The translations under genes were made by a program, and so were the position numbers. A stretch of DNA of 25,000 nucleotides from Balamuthia mandrillaris (lineage: Eukaryota; Discosea; Longamoebia; Balamuthiidae), in assembly GCA_031835245.1 (NCBI GenBank), contig JAVKOQ010000457.1, forward strand, positions 1 to 25,000. Direction: 5' to 3'. The notes under the pieces were generated by a model. That model was not told the DNA's origin, searched no databases, and was given only the letters and a program-made list of their open reading frames with translations. Shown here in pieces: positions 1-10,211 of this stretch (its first letter is position 1; each line of letters opens with the position of its first letter).

Positions 1-1247
1 TCTCCTCCCTCTCTTTCATCTTCGGCTTCCCAACACTTGAGAAGACCATCGGATCTTCCACAGCTCCACAGATGCTTTCGCCAAACCAAAAGCACTACAC
101 AGAGATAACTATGCGCTTGCCACTTGTCCACACAACGTGGTTGTTGCTGCTTGTCGTCACCAACATTAACGCTCCATTGGGCGATGACGCCATCACGACA
201 ACCGCAAAACAGGTCTCCGTTCCAAACGACCATGCAACTCACACCTTCTCCATGCACCAAAGCACTTCCATTGTTGCTTATCATTGCGGGTGAGCCACGT
301 TCATCCCACAAACGAACTTTTTGGTCTTCAGCACCACTGGCCATAATCTCTTTCAGCTTCGCCCTTTCGTTCATCTTGTTGTGTTCCTCCTCTTTGTCCT
401 TTTGTTTGTTCTCTTCTTCTTCTTCTTCAGCATCTTCTTCGTCACCGTTGTCCACGTTCCACCGGCACAACGCGCGAACAGTCTCCGAGTGGGCTCTTTC
501 AATGACGCGAGCCCTTGAGAAGGACCAACCGCTCTTTCCCTCCCTTTTGGTGCTGCGTATCTTGCTCCAGAGGTGAATGCTACAGTCATTGCTGCCGCAC
601 CACAACTGGTCGTTCCAAACGGCCAACGCCGTCACTCTCTTCTCGTGTTCCAAAAGGCCTTCCAGCTTTATCTTCAACGCCTTCTTCTTATTCGTTTTCT
701 TATGTTCTGTAGTCCTGTTCCCTTTTCTTCTCCTGCTTTCTTTGGGTCCTTCACCTTCTTCTTTGTCTTCTACGTTTGCAGAGAGATCGCTTCTGGACCA
801 AACACGGACAACGGCGTCTTCCCTCGGGATCCCTCTTTGCTCTTCCTTCTCAGCATAAAACAGGCCTCGGCTGCCGCCGCACGTGACCAAGAGCTCCCCC
901 CACTGCAACATCCTCATCACGATGCGCGTGTGTCCTTCCAAGAGGGCAACTCGCCTCAAAAGAAGAGGTTCCACTTCCTCCATCCCCTCTCTGTTGCTGC
1001 AAATACCACCAACAAGATTGGGAGGCAGCAAAAAGGGGGGAAGGCATCTTTGTCTCTCCCACAAGGATGAGCACAGCGGTTGCCACAGGAAATGGCGCCA
1101 GGCCTGGGAGACCCTTGTGGCTGCTCGAAGGCTGTCGCTGTCCAGAAAACCGAATATGTGAAGCACCAGTTCGGTGGGCAGCCAATCCCTTGGGTCCCGT
1201 AGCGTCGTCGTTCGGTTCGATTGTTGCGTCACTTTCGTCGAGTCCAT
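1..1247 (-). CDS. F-box/WD40-repeat protein, 3' end beyond window
   Basis: Probable substrate-receptor subunit of an SCF-type E3 ubiquitin ligase: the F-box would bind Skp1 and the WD40 propeller would bind substrate. One uninterrupted frame runs from the ATG at 1247 to the left edge (about 415 codons, no intron needed). Residues about 22-66 form an F-box (WLPTELVLHIFGFLDSDSL, later VSQAWRHFLW and LWERQ). WD-type strands follow: DAVVRVWSRS, DCSIHLWSKI, DQKVRLWDER, DGVIAQWSV and DGLLKCWEAE. The blades are separated by lysine/glutamate-rich inserts, including a run of acidic residues near 360-470 of the window. The C-terminus and stop codon are outside. The gene is divergent from GMPPA, 178 bases away. 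The F-box and the WD repeats are seen directly; the SCF role is family knowledge; the substrate is unknown. I do not recognise a specific orthologue. Confidence 0.85.
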   Translation of the reverse strand, partial: MDSTKVTQQSNRTTTLRDPRDWLPTELVLHIFGFLDSDSLRAATRVSQAWRHFLWQPLCSSLWERQRCLPPFLLPPNLVGGICSNREGMEEVEPLLLRRVALLEGHTRIVMRMLQWGELLVTCGGSRGLFYAEKEEQRGIPREDAVVRVWSRSDLSANVEDKEEGEGPKESRRRKGNRTTEHKKTNKKKALKIKLEGLLEHEKRVTALAVWNDQLWCGSNDCSIHLWSKIRSTKREGKSGWSFSRARVIERAHSETVRALCRWNVDNGDEEDAEEEEEENKQKDKEEEHNKMNERAKLKEIMASGAEDQKVRLWDERGSPAMISNNGSALVHGEGVSCMVVWNGDLFCGCRDGVIAQWSVNVGDDKQQQPRCVDKWQAHSYLCVVLLVWRKHLWSCGRSDGLLKCWEAEDEREGG

Positions 1248-1425
1248 CTTTCTTTTTTTTTCTTGGTTTGTTTGGCACGCTAAATATTTAAGTTATTTAA
1301 AACCTCTTCCAAAATTGTAAAACATCCGAAAAATTCGAAACTTTTGAAGTGTGACAAACATTCCAGTAATTTTTGTCGACCGAAGAAAACAAAAAGAAAA
1401 GTGTAGCAGAACGCATCACACGAAA
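1248..1425. promoter_or_regulatory. Shared 5' region of the F-box/WD40 and GMPPA genes
   Basis: A 178-base spacer between two divergent start codons. It holds a T-rich run next to the minus-strand start and the AT-rich stretch AAATATTTAAGTTATTTAAA around 1283-1302. It must contain promoters for both genes because no other gene fits here. No specific factor site is recognised. Confidence 0.4.
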
Positions 1426-3453
1426 ATGGACGGTGGAGGTGCTGGTGGCAAAGTGAACGCTGTTATTTTGGTGGGTGGACCCAGCAAGGGCACTCGTTTC
1501 AGGCCTCTCTCTTTGGACAACTTTCCAAAGCCCTTGTTTCCCATTGCTGGCAAGGAGATGATCTATCACCACATCAATGCTTGCTGCTCGTTCGTAGATC
1601 TTTGTTCTATTTTTTTTTTTTCCTTCTGATAGAAAATAATCGAAAGAGAAAAGACTATCACTTTTGTGGTATTTTTTTTGTACTTACTTTCATGCTTTTT
1701 GATTGACGCAGCGTGCCAGGCATACAAGAGATCATGTTGCTTGGCTTTGGTGACCAAACCGACTTTGAGGGTTTCATGCGAAGAACTGAGGCTGAATTCG
1801 GTGTGAAGATCAGGTAACGCTTTTTTTTTGCTTGTTCTCCTTGCTTTTTGGCATGTAACAAACGTTTTCTTGCCTTCTTTCGTAAGGTATTTGCAAGAAA
1901 CAACTGAGTTGGGAACAGCAGGGGGTCTTCACAAGTTCAAAGAGGAGATCCTCACCGGTCAACCTGATGCAGTGTTCGTGCTGCACTGCGACATTGCTTG
2001 CTCCTTCCCGTTGAAGGACATGTTGGCCTTCCACAGAGAAAAGGCTGCTGAATTGGGAGCTATCGGCACTCTTATGGCCTCGCAGGTGCGTTTCTTCATC
2101 ATCTTCTTGTTCTTCTTCTTGTTGTTCTTCTTCTTCTTCTTCTTCGTTCTTCGTTCTTCGTTATTCTTCTTCTTCTGTTTCTTCATTTTCACTTTCTTTA
2201 TCTTTATATTCTCTCTCCTTTCATTTTTTCTAATTTTTGTTTTTCATTACAGGTGAAAAAAGAGGACGCACATCATTATGGCTGTTTGGTGGAGGATGAG
2301 AAGCACAGGCTGCGCCACTATGCAGAGAAGCCTGCCACCTTTGTCAGCGACCTCATCAACAGCGGCGTCTATTGCTTCTCTCCCTCTGTTTGGGATTTCA
2401 TCGACGAGGTCACTGCCAATTTGCAAAAAGAGGATAAGCTTAACCCTGTTCCTCTTCGTACTTCCATGTAAGTCTTTGTTTCTTCGCTGTATATTTTCTT
2501 CTTGCTTCTTGTGCTGATAAAACTTTTCGGAAGTAACGAGGTAATGAATCGTGGAAAGAAAGGAGATGTGGTACGCTTGGAGCAGGATGTATTGATTCCT
2601 CTTTCTGAGAAGAAGCAGCTGATGGTATTCCGCAATCCTGGCTTCTGGAGACAAGTCAAACATGCTGGGTACCCTTCTTCTTAGTTCTTCTCCTTGTCTT
2701 TTGTTTCGAACCCAATTTAACTCTTTCTTTTGAATAATTATTAATGTGTAGATCGGTTGTGTATTGCAATGAACTGTACTTGAATCTTTATGCTAAGCAA
2801 AACAAGGAATTGCTAGCAGACCAAAGCCTACCTTTTATTCGCGGCAACGTTATCATCCATCCTGAAGCTCAAGTGGATGAAACCGCACTTGTACGATATC
2901 GTTCTTTGTTTCTGCGTTTCTATCTTCCTTTTAGTTTTTCTTTCTTTTGCTGATCGTTGGTAACAGATTGGGCCGAACGTAACTATTGGGAAAGGAGTTG
3001 TTGTTGGTAAAGGTGTGCGCATTATGAACTCCATCATCCTTGATAACTCTCACATCAAAGTACAATCCTCCTTTCTTTCTTCTTCGCTTTTTTTCCCCTT
3101 TCTTCTCTTGTATGTTCACGAAAGCTCAAACAATGCAATACAAAAGGACCACGCGTGTATATTGTACAGCATTATCAGCTTCAACTGTACCGTTGGTTAT
3201 TGGTCGCGTTTGGAGGGAGTCTACAATCCCTCTCCTGATACCCACGTCAATGGCAAACGTCAAGGCATTTGCATCGTTGGTTCGTTCTCTCTCTCTCATC
3301 CGCTTGTTCTTTCTGGTGTATTTTTATTCACTCGAAAACAAAACAAAAATAGGACGAGGATCGACTGTCGCACCAGAAATCATCATTCGCAACTGCATCG
3401 TGATGCCTCACAAAGACCTCAGAGAAAGTCAATCTGATGAAATCGTTCTCTAA
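1426..3453 (+). CDS. GMPPA: GDP-mannose pyrophosphorylase alpha-type subunit (GMPPA)
   Basis: Cytosolic GMPPA homologue; in animals GMPPA is the regulatory partner of the catalytic GMPPB that makes GDP-mannose for glycosylation. Nine exons: 1426-1589, 1712-1813, 1887-2085, 2253-2467, 2534-2668, 2752-2890, 2967-3059, 3147-3279 and 3353-3453. They join in frame to 426 residues, close to the human length (about 420). The N-terminal nucleotidyltransferase signature [13 protein letters not shown] is followed by [11 protein letters not shown]. Later come the GTAGGL turn, [31 protein letters not shown] and [10 protein letters not shown]. The C-terminal half has hexapeptide-like turns ([20 protein letters not shown]), and the end, IVMPHKDL...DEIVL, matches the GMPPA rather than the GMPPB tail. 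Introns 7 and 8 end in A-rich acceptors. It is convergent with the ZNG1 gene (87 bases between stops). The assignment is from remembered family sequence and is strong. Confidence 0.93.
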
Positions 3454-3461
3454 ACTTTTTC

Positions 3462-3481
3462 TTTTTTTTTAAAAAAAAAAA
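3462..3481. repeat. T9A11 palindromic tract
   Basis: An uninterrupted run of nine T followed by eleven A in the short gap between the convergent GMPPA and ZNG1 stop codons. A similar tract lies upstream of ZNG1 at 5441-5463. On either strand it reads as a U-rich then A-rich 3' region, so it may serve 3'-end formation for both genes. That role is inference. Confidence 0.6.
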
Positions 3482-3539
3482 GAATCTTTTGTTGTTTTCC
3501 TCGCTTCGTCTTTTTTTTTTCTTTTTCTTCCTTTCTTTC

Positions 3540-5094
3540 TCAAACAACAGCGGATTCTCTTAAGGAGCGAGCAAGTTCTTCCGCATCGAGGTTTCTTCCT
3601 ATAAACACCATCTTAATGCATCTCTTTTCTGCTTCTTCGCCCTCTTTCCAAAACATATCTTCACAAGGCCACAACTCGAACAAACTATGCACCGCTTGCA
3701 GGGCATACTTTCTTCGATCGCCTTTGATGGCCAACACTCCTTTCACTCGAAATATCTCTGGTCGTATTCTTTCTTCTTCTTTTTCAGTTTGTTGTTGACG
3801 GTGATCCTCGTCTTCCTCCCAAAGCAGATCGCCGAGCCACAATCTCGCCTTCTCATAGTCTGCTTCTCCTTCCACTGTTACATTCACCGTTTTCACTGTA
3901 TCGTCATGTAAATGGTGGTGGTGATGTTGGTGCTCATCTCCTTCTCCTTCCTTCGAAGAACAGCCACAACAACTTTCTTCTCCTCCTTCTGTTCCTTTCT
4001 TGTGTGATGAGGATGAAGAAGGAGGAGCAAGCAATGGATCGACTTCTAAAGCACGATCCAAGTCGAAGGCACGAATGTCGAGAATGTCATTCAAGTCCAC
4101 CCGAGCTCGTTCCGTCATGATCATCCTCGCATAGGCATTATGCTGCTTGATCCTTTCCATCAACCTCTTTGCTGCCTCCTCTCCTCCTTCATTCAACAAC
4201 AAGTCCTTCTTGTTCAACACGATCCGATCCGCAAAGGCAACTTGCCGCTGTGCCTCGTTCACCACTTTCTTCTCGTTCTTATCACGCTTCTTCTCGTCTT
4301 CCAAGTGACGGAGAAAATGCTTGGCATCGACAATGGTGACGATGCCGTCCAAATAGAGCTGACTCTCCAGCTCGTCGTCCATCCAGAAGGTGGCGGCCAA
4401 GGGGCCAGGGTCCGCAAGCCCTGATGTCTCGATCAGTATGTAGTCGAAGCGTTGTTTGCGTTCCATCAGGTTCTCCAAAGTCAAAACCAAATCTCCTCTA
4501 CAGAGAAAATGGGAACAACGAGAAGGGTGAGAGAGAAGAAGGAGGGAAGGAGAGAAGGAAAAAAAGAGAGAACCTACCGGACGGAACAGCAGATGCAGCC
4601 GTTGGGAAGTTCAAAGTATTCGGTGGAGCGGGTGCCGTCCGCTCCAAACACCGTGGCTCGATCCGCTCCCGTTTCTTTTCAGTGTTTCGGAGGTGTGAGT
4701 GAAGAGCAAGGGCAAGAGATGAAAGAGTAGTATGAAACACATACCAATGCCAAATTCGTTTTGGATGACAGCGATGCGTTTGCCGTGTTTCTCTGTTAGG
4801 ACGTACTTCAAGAAGGTGGTCTGCAGTGTCGAAAATATGAAGACGGAGAGAGAGGTAAGCGCTTTCCACAAAACAAGGATCAGCAAACATCAGAACGACA
4901 AAAGGCCAGACCTTGCCTGCACCCAGAAAGCCAGTAATGATGGTGACGGGCACTTTTTTGGTGTCGTGGCTGCTCTCTGCCGCTTGCTTCTCCTCCTTGG
5001 GCAGAACCTCCTCCAACAAAGGCGGGGCCTCGTCCTCTTCGTCAAACGGAACCGCCGCTGCTGCTGCTGCTGCTGCTTTGCCTGCTTGCATCAT
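3540..5094 (-). CDS. ZNG1: ZNG1/CBWD-family zinc-chaperone GTPase (COG0523)
   Basis: G3E-family GTPase of the CobW/CBWD group. Animal and fungal ZNG1 uses GTP hydrolysis to hand zinc to methionine aminopeptidase. Exons on the minus strand: 5094-4912, 4820-4745, 4665-4578 and 4497-3540, giving 434 residues. The P-loop TGFLGAGK ends at residue 61 and is followed by TT across the intron. The metal site GCICC is at 109-113, SGLADPG at 141-147 and the base-specificity motif NKKD at 211-214. A variable loop holds CCGC (292-295) and a histidine cluster (about 305-312), a likely metal-binding loop. The C-terminal CobW domain continues to the stop. The start MMQAG is my choice because family members have only 40-60 residues before the P-loop. 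The frame stays open upstream to a Met at 5280, which would add 62 residues rich in Asp, Ser, Arg and Lys. Confidence 0.9.
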
Positions 5095-5167
5095 CGTTTT
5101 CTTTTCTTTTCTTTTTCTTTTTTGTTTTTTTTTTCTCTTCTCTCGTGTCTTCTCTCCTATCCCTAGG

Positions 5168-5283
5168 ATCATGTCCACGCTCCTATCCGCTCTCACGTCC
5201 TGGCTCTTATCCACGCTCTCGTCCTGGCTCCTATCTTCTCTCCTCTCCATTCTCCCGTCTGCGCTCGTATCTACGCTCATGTC
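5168..5283 (-). repeat. Imperfect short tandem repeat near the ZNG1 5' end
   Basis: Repeated variants of TCCACGCTCCTATCC and GTCCTGGCTC on the plus strand. Read on the minus strand they encode a repetitive Asp/Ser/Arg peptide in frame with ZNG1. The repeat kept a frame of three, which is compatible with translation but does not prove it. Confidence 0.5.
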
Positions 5284-5440
5284 CTTGAAATCAATCAAAA
5301 AAATAAAAAAATAAAAGGAAGAAAACAAAAAGCTTTTTTCCTGTGGGGAAAGGAAGAACTGCGAGCAACGCTTTTTGTTTTGTTTTTTTCTTGAGCCCCA
5401 CGCTGCTTGGTTTGTTTGTCGTGCCACACGAAAGGTATCG

Positions 5441-5463
5441 TTTTTTTTTTTTAAAAAAAAAAA
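5441..5463. repeat. T12A11 palindromic tract
   Basis: Twelve T followed by eleven A upstream of the ZNG1 gene, resembling the tract at 3462-3481 on its other side. It could be nucleosome-excluding promoter DNA, or simply an assembly-sensitive homopolymer. No function is demonstrated. Confidence 0.6.
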
Positions 5464-5637
5464 GGCAGCGTTATTCGACGTTTGTGATGTGATTCAGTAG
5501 GAGGGATAAAAATCAAAAAAGATCACAAAGAACAACACTCCGCGCAATAAAGATGATTGATTGATTTGTGACCCATCAATTTTCTGTTATTCTTTCTTCA
5601 ACTCACTGACAAACTATGGAAAAAAAGAGATTAAAAA

Positions 5638-6632
5638 ATGCTTTCGCGCTCTCGGACCGGTCTTTCTCTTTGCCGCTTCTCCTCCGTCGGCAAGCGTATG
5701 CCTCCCCCCCTCTGATCCGTGTTTTCTTGTTTCCACTGCGTTTTTGAGAGAAGAATTCGTGACTCACGATTCTCCGTTTTTCGTGATCTCTCTCCCTCTT
5801 TTGTGATTTTCAGCGTACAACCGCGCGGCTGCCCTCGCTTCCTCCAGCCTTTCACACCACCTTGCCTCTCCCATGATGGTTCCTCGCTTCTCCTCCGCTC
5901 TCTCTTTCTCTCTTTTTCCTCTGTTCTCAAAACCTTGAATATTAAACAATCTCCCTCACACACTCCAGTACACGACAAACGCTCGCGGAGAAGAGTCCAT
6001 CAAAGAGGTGGACTCTCGCCTGGACAACTTTGTGGACACTCAATGGGACGTGGTCAAGGACTGGGACCAATACACCTTCCCCCCAAAGATCGTGAAGCTG
6101 GTCGACCAGCTCCTCGCCCTCAACCAGCTGGAGAACCTGGAGCTCACAAAGCTGATGCAAAGGCGGCTGGGCATCCCTGACAGCGCCCTTCAGGGTGGGT
6201 CTGTGGTCTACGCCGCTCCTGCTGCCGGTGCTCCTGCTCCTGGTGGTGCTGCACCTGCTGGAGGTGCGGCTGCTGAGGCAGAGAAGAAAGACGCGGCTGC
6301 TGCGGCCAATGCAGTGGTCACGTTGGAGTTAACTGCGGTCAATGAGGCGGATAAGTTCAAGGTCTTGAAGGAAGTGCGTGCTCTTATTCCTGGCATGAAG
6401 CTTATGGAGGTTTGCCCCTTCTTTCCTTCCTCTCTTTCTTCTTTTGTCTTTTCTTGTTTCACTTTGTTTTTTTTCACTCACTCGTTCTCGTTTCTTTGTG
6501 TTCAAACTATAGTCAAAGGAGAAGGTGGAGAAGTTGCCATCCAAATTGAAGGAGGGAGTAACAAGAGAAGAGGCCGAGAAGATCGTTGCCAAGTTCAAGG
6601 AGGCGGGCGGCACCGTCGTCATCAAATCCTAA
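5638..6632 (+). CDS. MRPL12: Mitochondrial large-subunit ribosomal protein bL12m
   Basis: L7/L12 stalk protein of the mitochondrial ribosome, which recruits and stimulates translation GTPases. Exons 5638-5695, 5814-5878, 5969-6409 and 6513-6632 give 227 residues. Exons 1 and 2 encode an Arg/Ser-rich, acid-free presequence (MLSRSRTGLSLCRFSS, then YNRAAALASSSLSHHLAS), typical of mitochondrial import. The N-terminal dimerisation helix (KIVKLVDQLLALNQLENLEL, about residues 81-100) is followed by an Ala/Gly/Pro hinge (about 122-152). The C-terminal domain reads LELTAVNEADKFKVLKEVRA and ends REEAEKIVAKFKEAGGTVVIKS, the L12 factor-binding domain. In bacteria the equivalent ends GAKVEIK or similar. 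The stop is 77 bases from the convergent THOC3 stop. The least certain point is the exon 1-2 junction; the ribosomal domains themselves are clear. Confidence 0.92.
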
Positions 6633-6709
6633 CTTGCTTTGTTTTTTCCGCACTTCTTTATTTTTTCTTTTACAAAAACGTTTTTCTCTTCTTCCATCAC
6701 TCTTGTTCG

Positions 6710-8171
6710 TTATTGCGATGAGGAAGAAGCGGAAGAGGATGAGGAAGAAGAAGAGGAAGATTGTTTCTCAGCAAGTTGTGGTCCCCAAAGAGTGATGTTA
6801 CCAAAGGTTTCTGGACGATGCTTGTCTTGATCTGTTTCGGCGAACGCCAACAAGTTCTTTCTTGGGTTCCACGCGATCGAATTGATGGCTGCCCTTGTTT
6901 GGATGGAGTGTACTGTCTCTCCTGTTTCCACCGACGACTGTTTTTGTGTCACAGTTAGCCTCATTTCTCGCAGGGGAAGCAAAGGAGCAGGGAACAAGAA
7001 AAGAGGGAGAAGGTGAACGTACGACGTCGATGACGAGATCTTCGGAGGCAGATGCGATGTATTTGCTGTCGTAGCTGAAGCTGACGGAGCGAATAGGCCA
7101 GGACAGGCGGTCAATCGTCCGTACACAAGCTAACTCCGCATAGTCCCACACCGTTACCAACGAATCCGCACTTCCCACCGCAAAATAACTTTTTATATTG
7201 TTTGTTATGTTTTCAGTTAGTGAATGAAGAGAAAAGGAAGAGAGAAGAGAAGCAGAAGAGACAAGAGAAGGGAAACGAAGGAAGATCAAAAAAAGACCAA
7301 AAAGAAGAAGAAAGACGTGACGTACTCTCCCTTTGGGCTGAACTTGATGCAATAGCAATTGGCGGTATGAGCATGAAGCAAATAGACGCGCTCCAACGAG
7401 GGCCAATGCAGCACGTCCACGTCGCCTCGGCCTGTCGTCAGGAAGAAGTACTTGGCATCTTGGCTCCATGCCATCTCGTTGATCTCCGAGTGGAACTTGA
7501 TGGTGCGCTTGGTGTCGTACTTTCTTGTGTCAATGATGGTAAGAAGGTCTACTTTGTTGCCAACAGCAATGGTGGAGCCATCCGGACACCATGTTATGTT
7601 GATGTTTCCTGCATTTGTTTTTATTGTGTGGCTGCATTTTCCCGCTGTTGTTTTGAATGGTTTAGAAGAGGAGTGGTTAGAAGAGAGACAAGAGAAGAGC
7701 AGAGGAAGAAGAAAGAAAGAAATCAGAAAGAAGAAGGAAGAAAGTAGAAGAGCATACAGCGCGTGTCCCAGATCTTGACGGTGCAGTCGGCAGAAGCAGT
7801 GGCGAGGTGTTCCTGGTGTGTAGGGTCCCAGCAGAGTTGATGCACGCTGTTTGTGTGTCCCTTCAGTTCCAAATCTTTTGTCTATCCGGAAGAAGCATGA
7901 AGACAATAAATAAACGAATGTTAGCAAGGAGGAGAAGGAGAAGGAGAAGGAGAAGGAGAAGGAGATCGAGAGAGAGAGAGAGAGAGAAAGAGAAGAGCAA
8001 AGAATCAGAAAGAGAGGATGCATGCCGCTGAGTGACTAATGTTCCAAACGCGAGTTGTGTTATCCACAGAGCCAGACGCCAACTTTCTGCCAGTACAATT
8101 CCAGGCCACTGAGTGAACCTTTTGTTTAAAAAAATAAAGATTGATTTGTCAGCAAGCGAAGCAAAGAAGAA

Positions 8172-8220
<49 letters not shown>

Positions 8221-8534
8221 ATGTAACATACTTCTTTCTTGTGGCCTTTGAGTTCTAAGGATTGTGCTTTAGAGAACTCGTTCTTTTTTTGTTCAGCAAC
8301 GGAAGAGGAAGAAGCAGAGGAGGAGGGACCCCCAGAGGAAGCAGAAGCAGCACCAGAAGAAGAAGAGGAAGAGGAAGAAGGATTGAGAGAAGGAATGGAA
8401 GGTCCGTCCATCGCCATCGAATGCGAAGGTGGGAATGGGCGAGACGGTGGACCCATCGCTGCAAAACCGGCATGGGGGAACGCTCCCGCAAAAAGGTTGG
8501 CTGAAGGCATGCCTGGGTGGTGATACGACATCAT
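6710..8534 (-). CDS. THOC3: THO complex subunit THOC3/TEX1 (WD40)
   Basis: Nuclear THO/TREX subunit that couples transcription to mRNA export. Minus-strand exons: 8534-8232, 8118-8037, 7874-7758, 7644-7317, 7188-7023 and 6937-6710, giving 407 residues. The first 90 residues are low complexity (Pro/Gly/Met-rich, then Ser runs). WD repeats follow: LKGHKKEVHSVAWNCTGRKL, LASGSVDNTTRVW, GHTNSVHQLCWDP, ATASADCTVKIWDTR, NINITWCPDGSTIAVGN, INEMAWSQDAKYFFLT, CIKFSPKGEY, AVGSADSLVTVWDY, IASASEDLVIDV and INSIAWNPRKNLLAFA. The order and spacing match THOC3 rather than other WD40 families. The tail is poly-Ser. Intron 2 can be read either as GT-AG (used here) or as GC-AG with a slightly longer exon. The exon 5-6 junction was chosen because it restores IDVSSVETGE, as in the family. 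Confidence 0.88.
7928..7987. repeat. GGAGAA/GA microsatellite in THOC3 intron 2
   Basis: Tandem GGAGAA hexamers followed by a GA dinucleotide run on the plus strand, so the transcribed (minus) strand is all pyrimidine. It lies inside intron 2 (7875-8036). Confidence 0.85.
8174..8217. repeat. (GA)n microsatellite in THOC3 intron 1
   Basis: About 22 GA dinucleotides; CT on the coding strand of THOC3. It lies near the 5' side of intron 1 (8119-8231). Confidence 0.9.
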
Positions 8535-8586
8535 TCCCTCTCTCTTCTCCGTTTTTGTCTTCTTTCTCGCCAGCGGTTCAAGTGAG

Positions 8587-8623
8587 TCGTGTCGTCTCGA
8601 TAATTAATTTCATGACGACACGA
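8587..8623. promoter_or_regulatory. 9-bp inverted repeat upstream of THOC3
   Basis: TCGTGTCGT at 8587-8595 and its exact reverse complement ACGACACGA at 8615-8623, 19 bases apart and 53-89 bases upstream of the THOC3 start. The 10-mer TGACGACACG (8613-8622) recurs upstream of POLR1F. This is a candidate promoter element; the role is inferred from position and recurrence only. Confidence 0.35.
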
Positions 8624-8714
8624 ATGTAACACGAAAAGAAAAGAAAAAAGAAAAGAAAAGAGGTAATTATTTTTTATTGTTTTTGATAAGCACAAAGATA
8701 TTTTTTTTTGGGTT

Positions 8715-10172
8715 TTACTGAGCGACGGCATGCATGGCCTTGGCCAGGTAGCCAACGTTGTGGGAGGTAACGCCAGCCATGCTGATGCGCCCGTTCCTGG
8801 TCATGTAGACGTGGTGCTGCTGGGCCAACTGGTCCACCTGCTCGGGGGAGAGGCCGCTGAAGCAGAACATGCCTATCTGGGAGGTGATGTGGGACCAGTC
8901 CCTCTTCGAGCCGGCGTCCTTCAGTCCCTTCACCAACGCCTCCCTCATCGTGATGATCCTATCTGCCATTCCCTAGTTTAAGTTTGCTTTATCGATGAGA
9001 AAAAAGAAACAAGAGAAAGAGAGAGAAAACGAGAGAGAGAGAACCTTGACTTCGCCTTCCCATTGTTTACGAAGGGAGGGGTCGTTGAGGATGGTGCCGA
9101 CGATGTAGGAGCCAAACTTGGGTGGGTTGGAGTACATAGGGCGAACCAGGATCTTCAGCTGGCTCTCCACCGCGGCCGCCTCCTTTTGGCTGCCAGTAAT
9201 GAACGAGACGGCTCCAGTTCTGTGTCCTGTGTTGTTGAATGTGTTTATTGTCAATTCAGTTGGAAAAGAAAAATAATAAAAACAAACCGAGAAGAAAAAG
9301 AATGGAGGAAGAGACGGCAAGAAAGAGAGCAACCAAACATACCATAAAGGCCAAAGTTCTTGGCAAAGGACTGACAAAGAGCAATCTCGTGGCCCTGCTC
9401 CAAAAAGTATCGGATGGCGGCGGCATCCTTCTCTGGGTTTCCGCTGGCGAAGCCCTGGTAGGCGCTGTCAAAGAGGGCATAGTGGCCCCTCTTCTTGATC
9501 ACCTCCGAGATCTCCTTCCACTGCTCCAAGGAGGGGTCCTGTCCGGTGGGATTGTGAGCGCAGGCGTGAAGCACAATGACGGAGCCCTGTGGAGCGGTGT
9601 TGATGTCCTCCAACAGACCGGTCATGTCGATGGCGTTGCGCTTCTTGTCAAAGTAGCGGTAGTACTTGACCTCGAGGCCGGCGTCGGTGAAGAGCGGGAT
9701 GTGGTTGGCCCAGGTGGGCGTGGGCACAAAGACCTGCTTATTGCCGGGGTAGAAGCGGTTCAGAAAGTCAGCAGCCACGCGGAGGGCTCCTGTGCCAGAG
9801 AGAGCTTGGGAGGTCGTGTACTATAGTGTTTTTGTTTTGGGTTTAGAAGAAGAAAGAACAAGAACAATAAACACGAGCACAAGACGAACAAACCCGCTTC
9901 TCAGAAATGACACCAGAGTTTTCACCAAGGGCGAGCTTGATGGCAGCTTGGTTGAAGGCTGGATCGCCAGTGATGCCCAAGTACTCGTGGTTCTGCTTGC
10001 CTTCACCCACCTCTTTGACATACTTTGCCGCCGCCTTTGATTTGTGTTTTTAGAGATGTATGAGAACACAGAGCGAGAAAAAAAGTGAGTCAAAGCGAGA
10101 GAAGGGAAGAGAGAACTTTCTGAGAGTGAAAACGAGAGAAGAGAGAAAAGCAAGGAGAGAACACGAGGAAGG

Positions 10173-10211
<39 letters not shown>

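Larger units (their letters stand above)
5095..5637. other. Divergent spacer between ZNG1 and bL12m, with a low-complexity possible N-terminal extension
   Basis: 543 bases between divergent start codons. On the minus strand, 5095-5280 is open in frame with ZNG1 and would encode a lysine-rich stretch plus Asp-Ser-Arg repeats (for example DRSQDESVDKSQD). This is either an N-terminal extension or 5' leader. Beyond it are a T12A11 tract (5441-5463) and the AT-rich 5' region of bL12m. No other gene is seen. Confidence 0.5.

Noticed and set aside
850-1278. A separate 142-codon minus-strand frame at the left end
   Set aside because: It overlaps out of frame with the continuous F-box/WD40 frame, which alone carries recognisable domains and runs to the window edge.
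6008-6632. First impression of an elongation-factor or acidic P-stalk protein for the Ala/Gly-rich gene
   Set aside because: The C-terminal domain ending FKEAGGTVVIK and the N-terminal dimer helix are L7/L12, and exons 1-2 supply a mitochondrial presequence.
7202-7778. Plus-strand frames rich in Lys/Glu/Arg opposite THOC3
   Set aside because: They are the antisense of pyrimidine-rich introns and WD40 exons.
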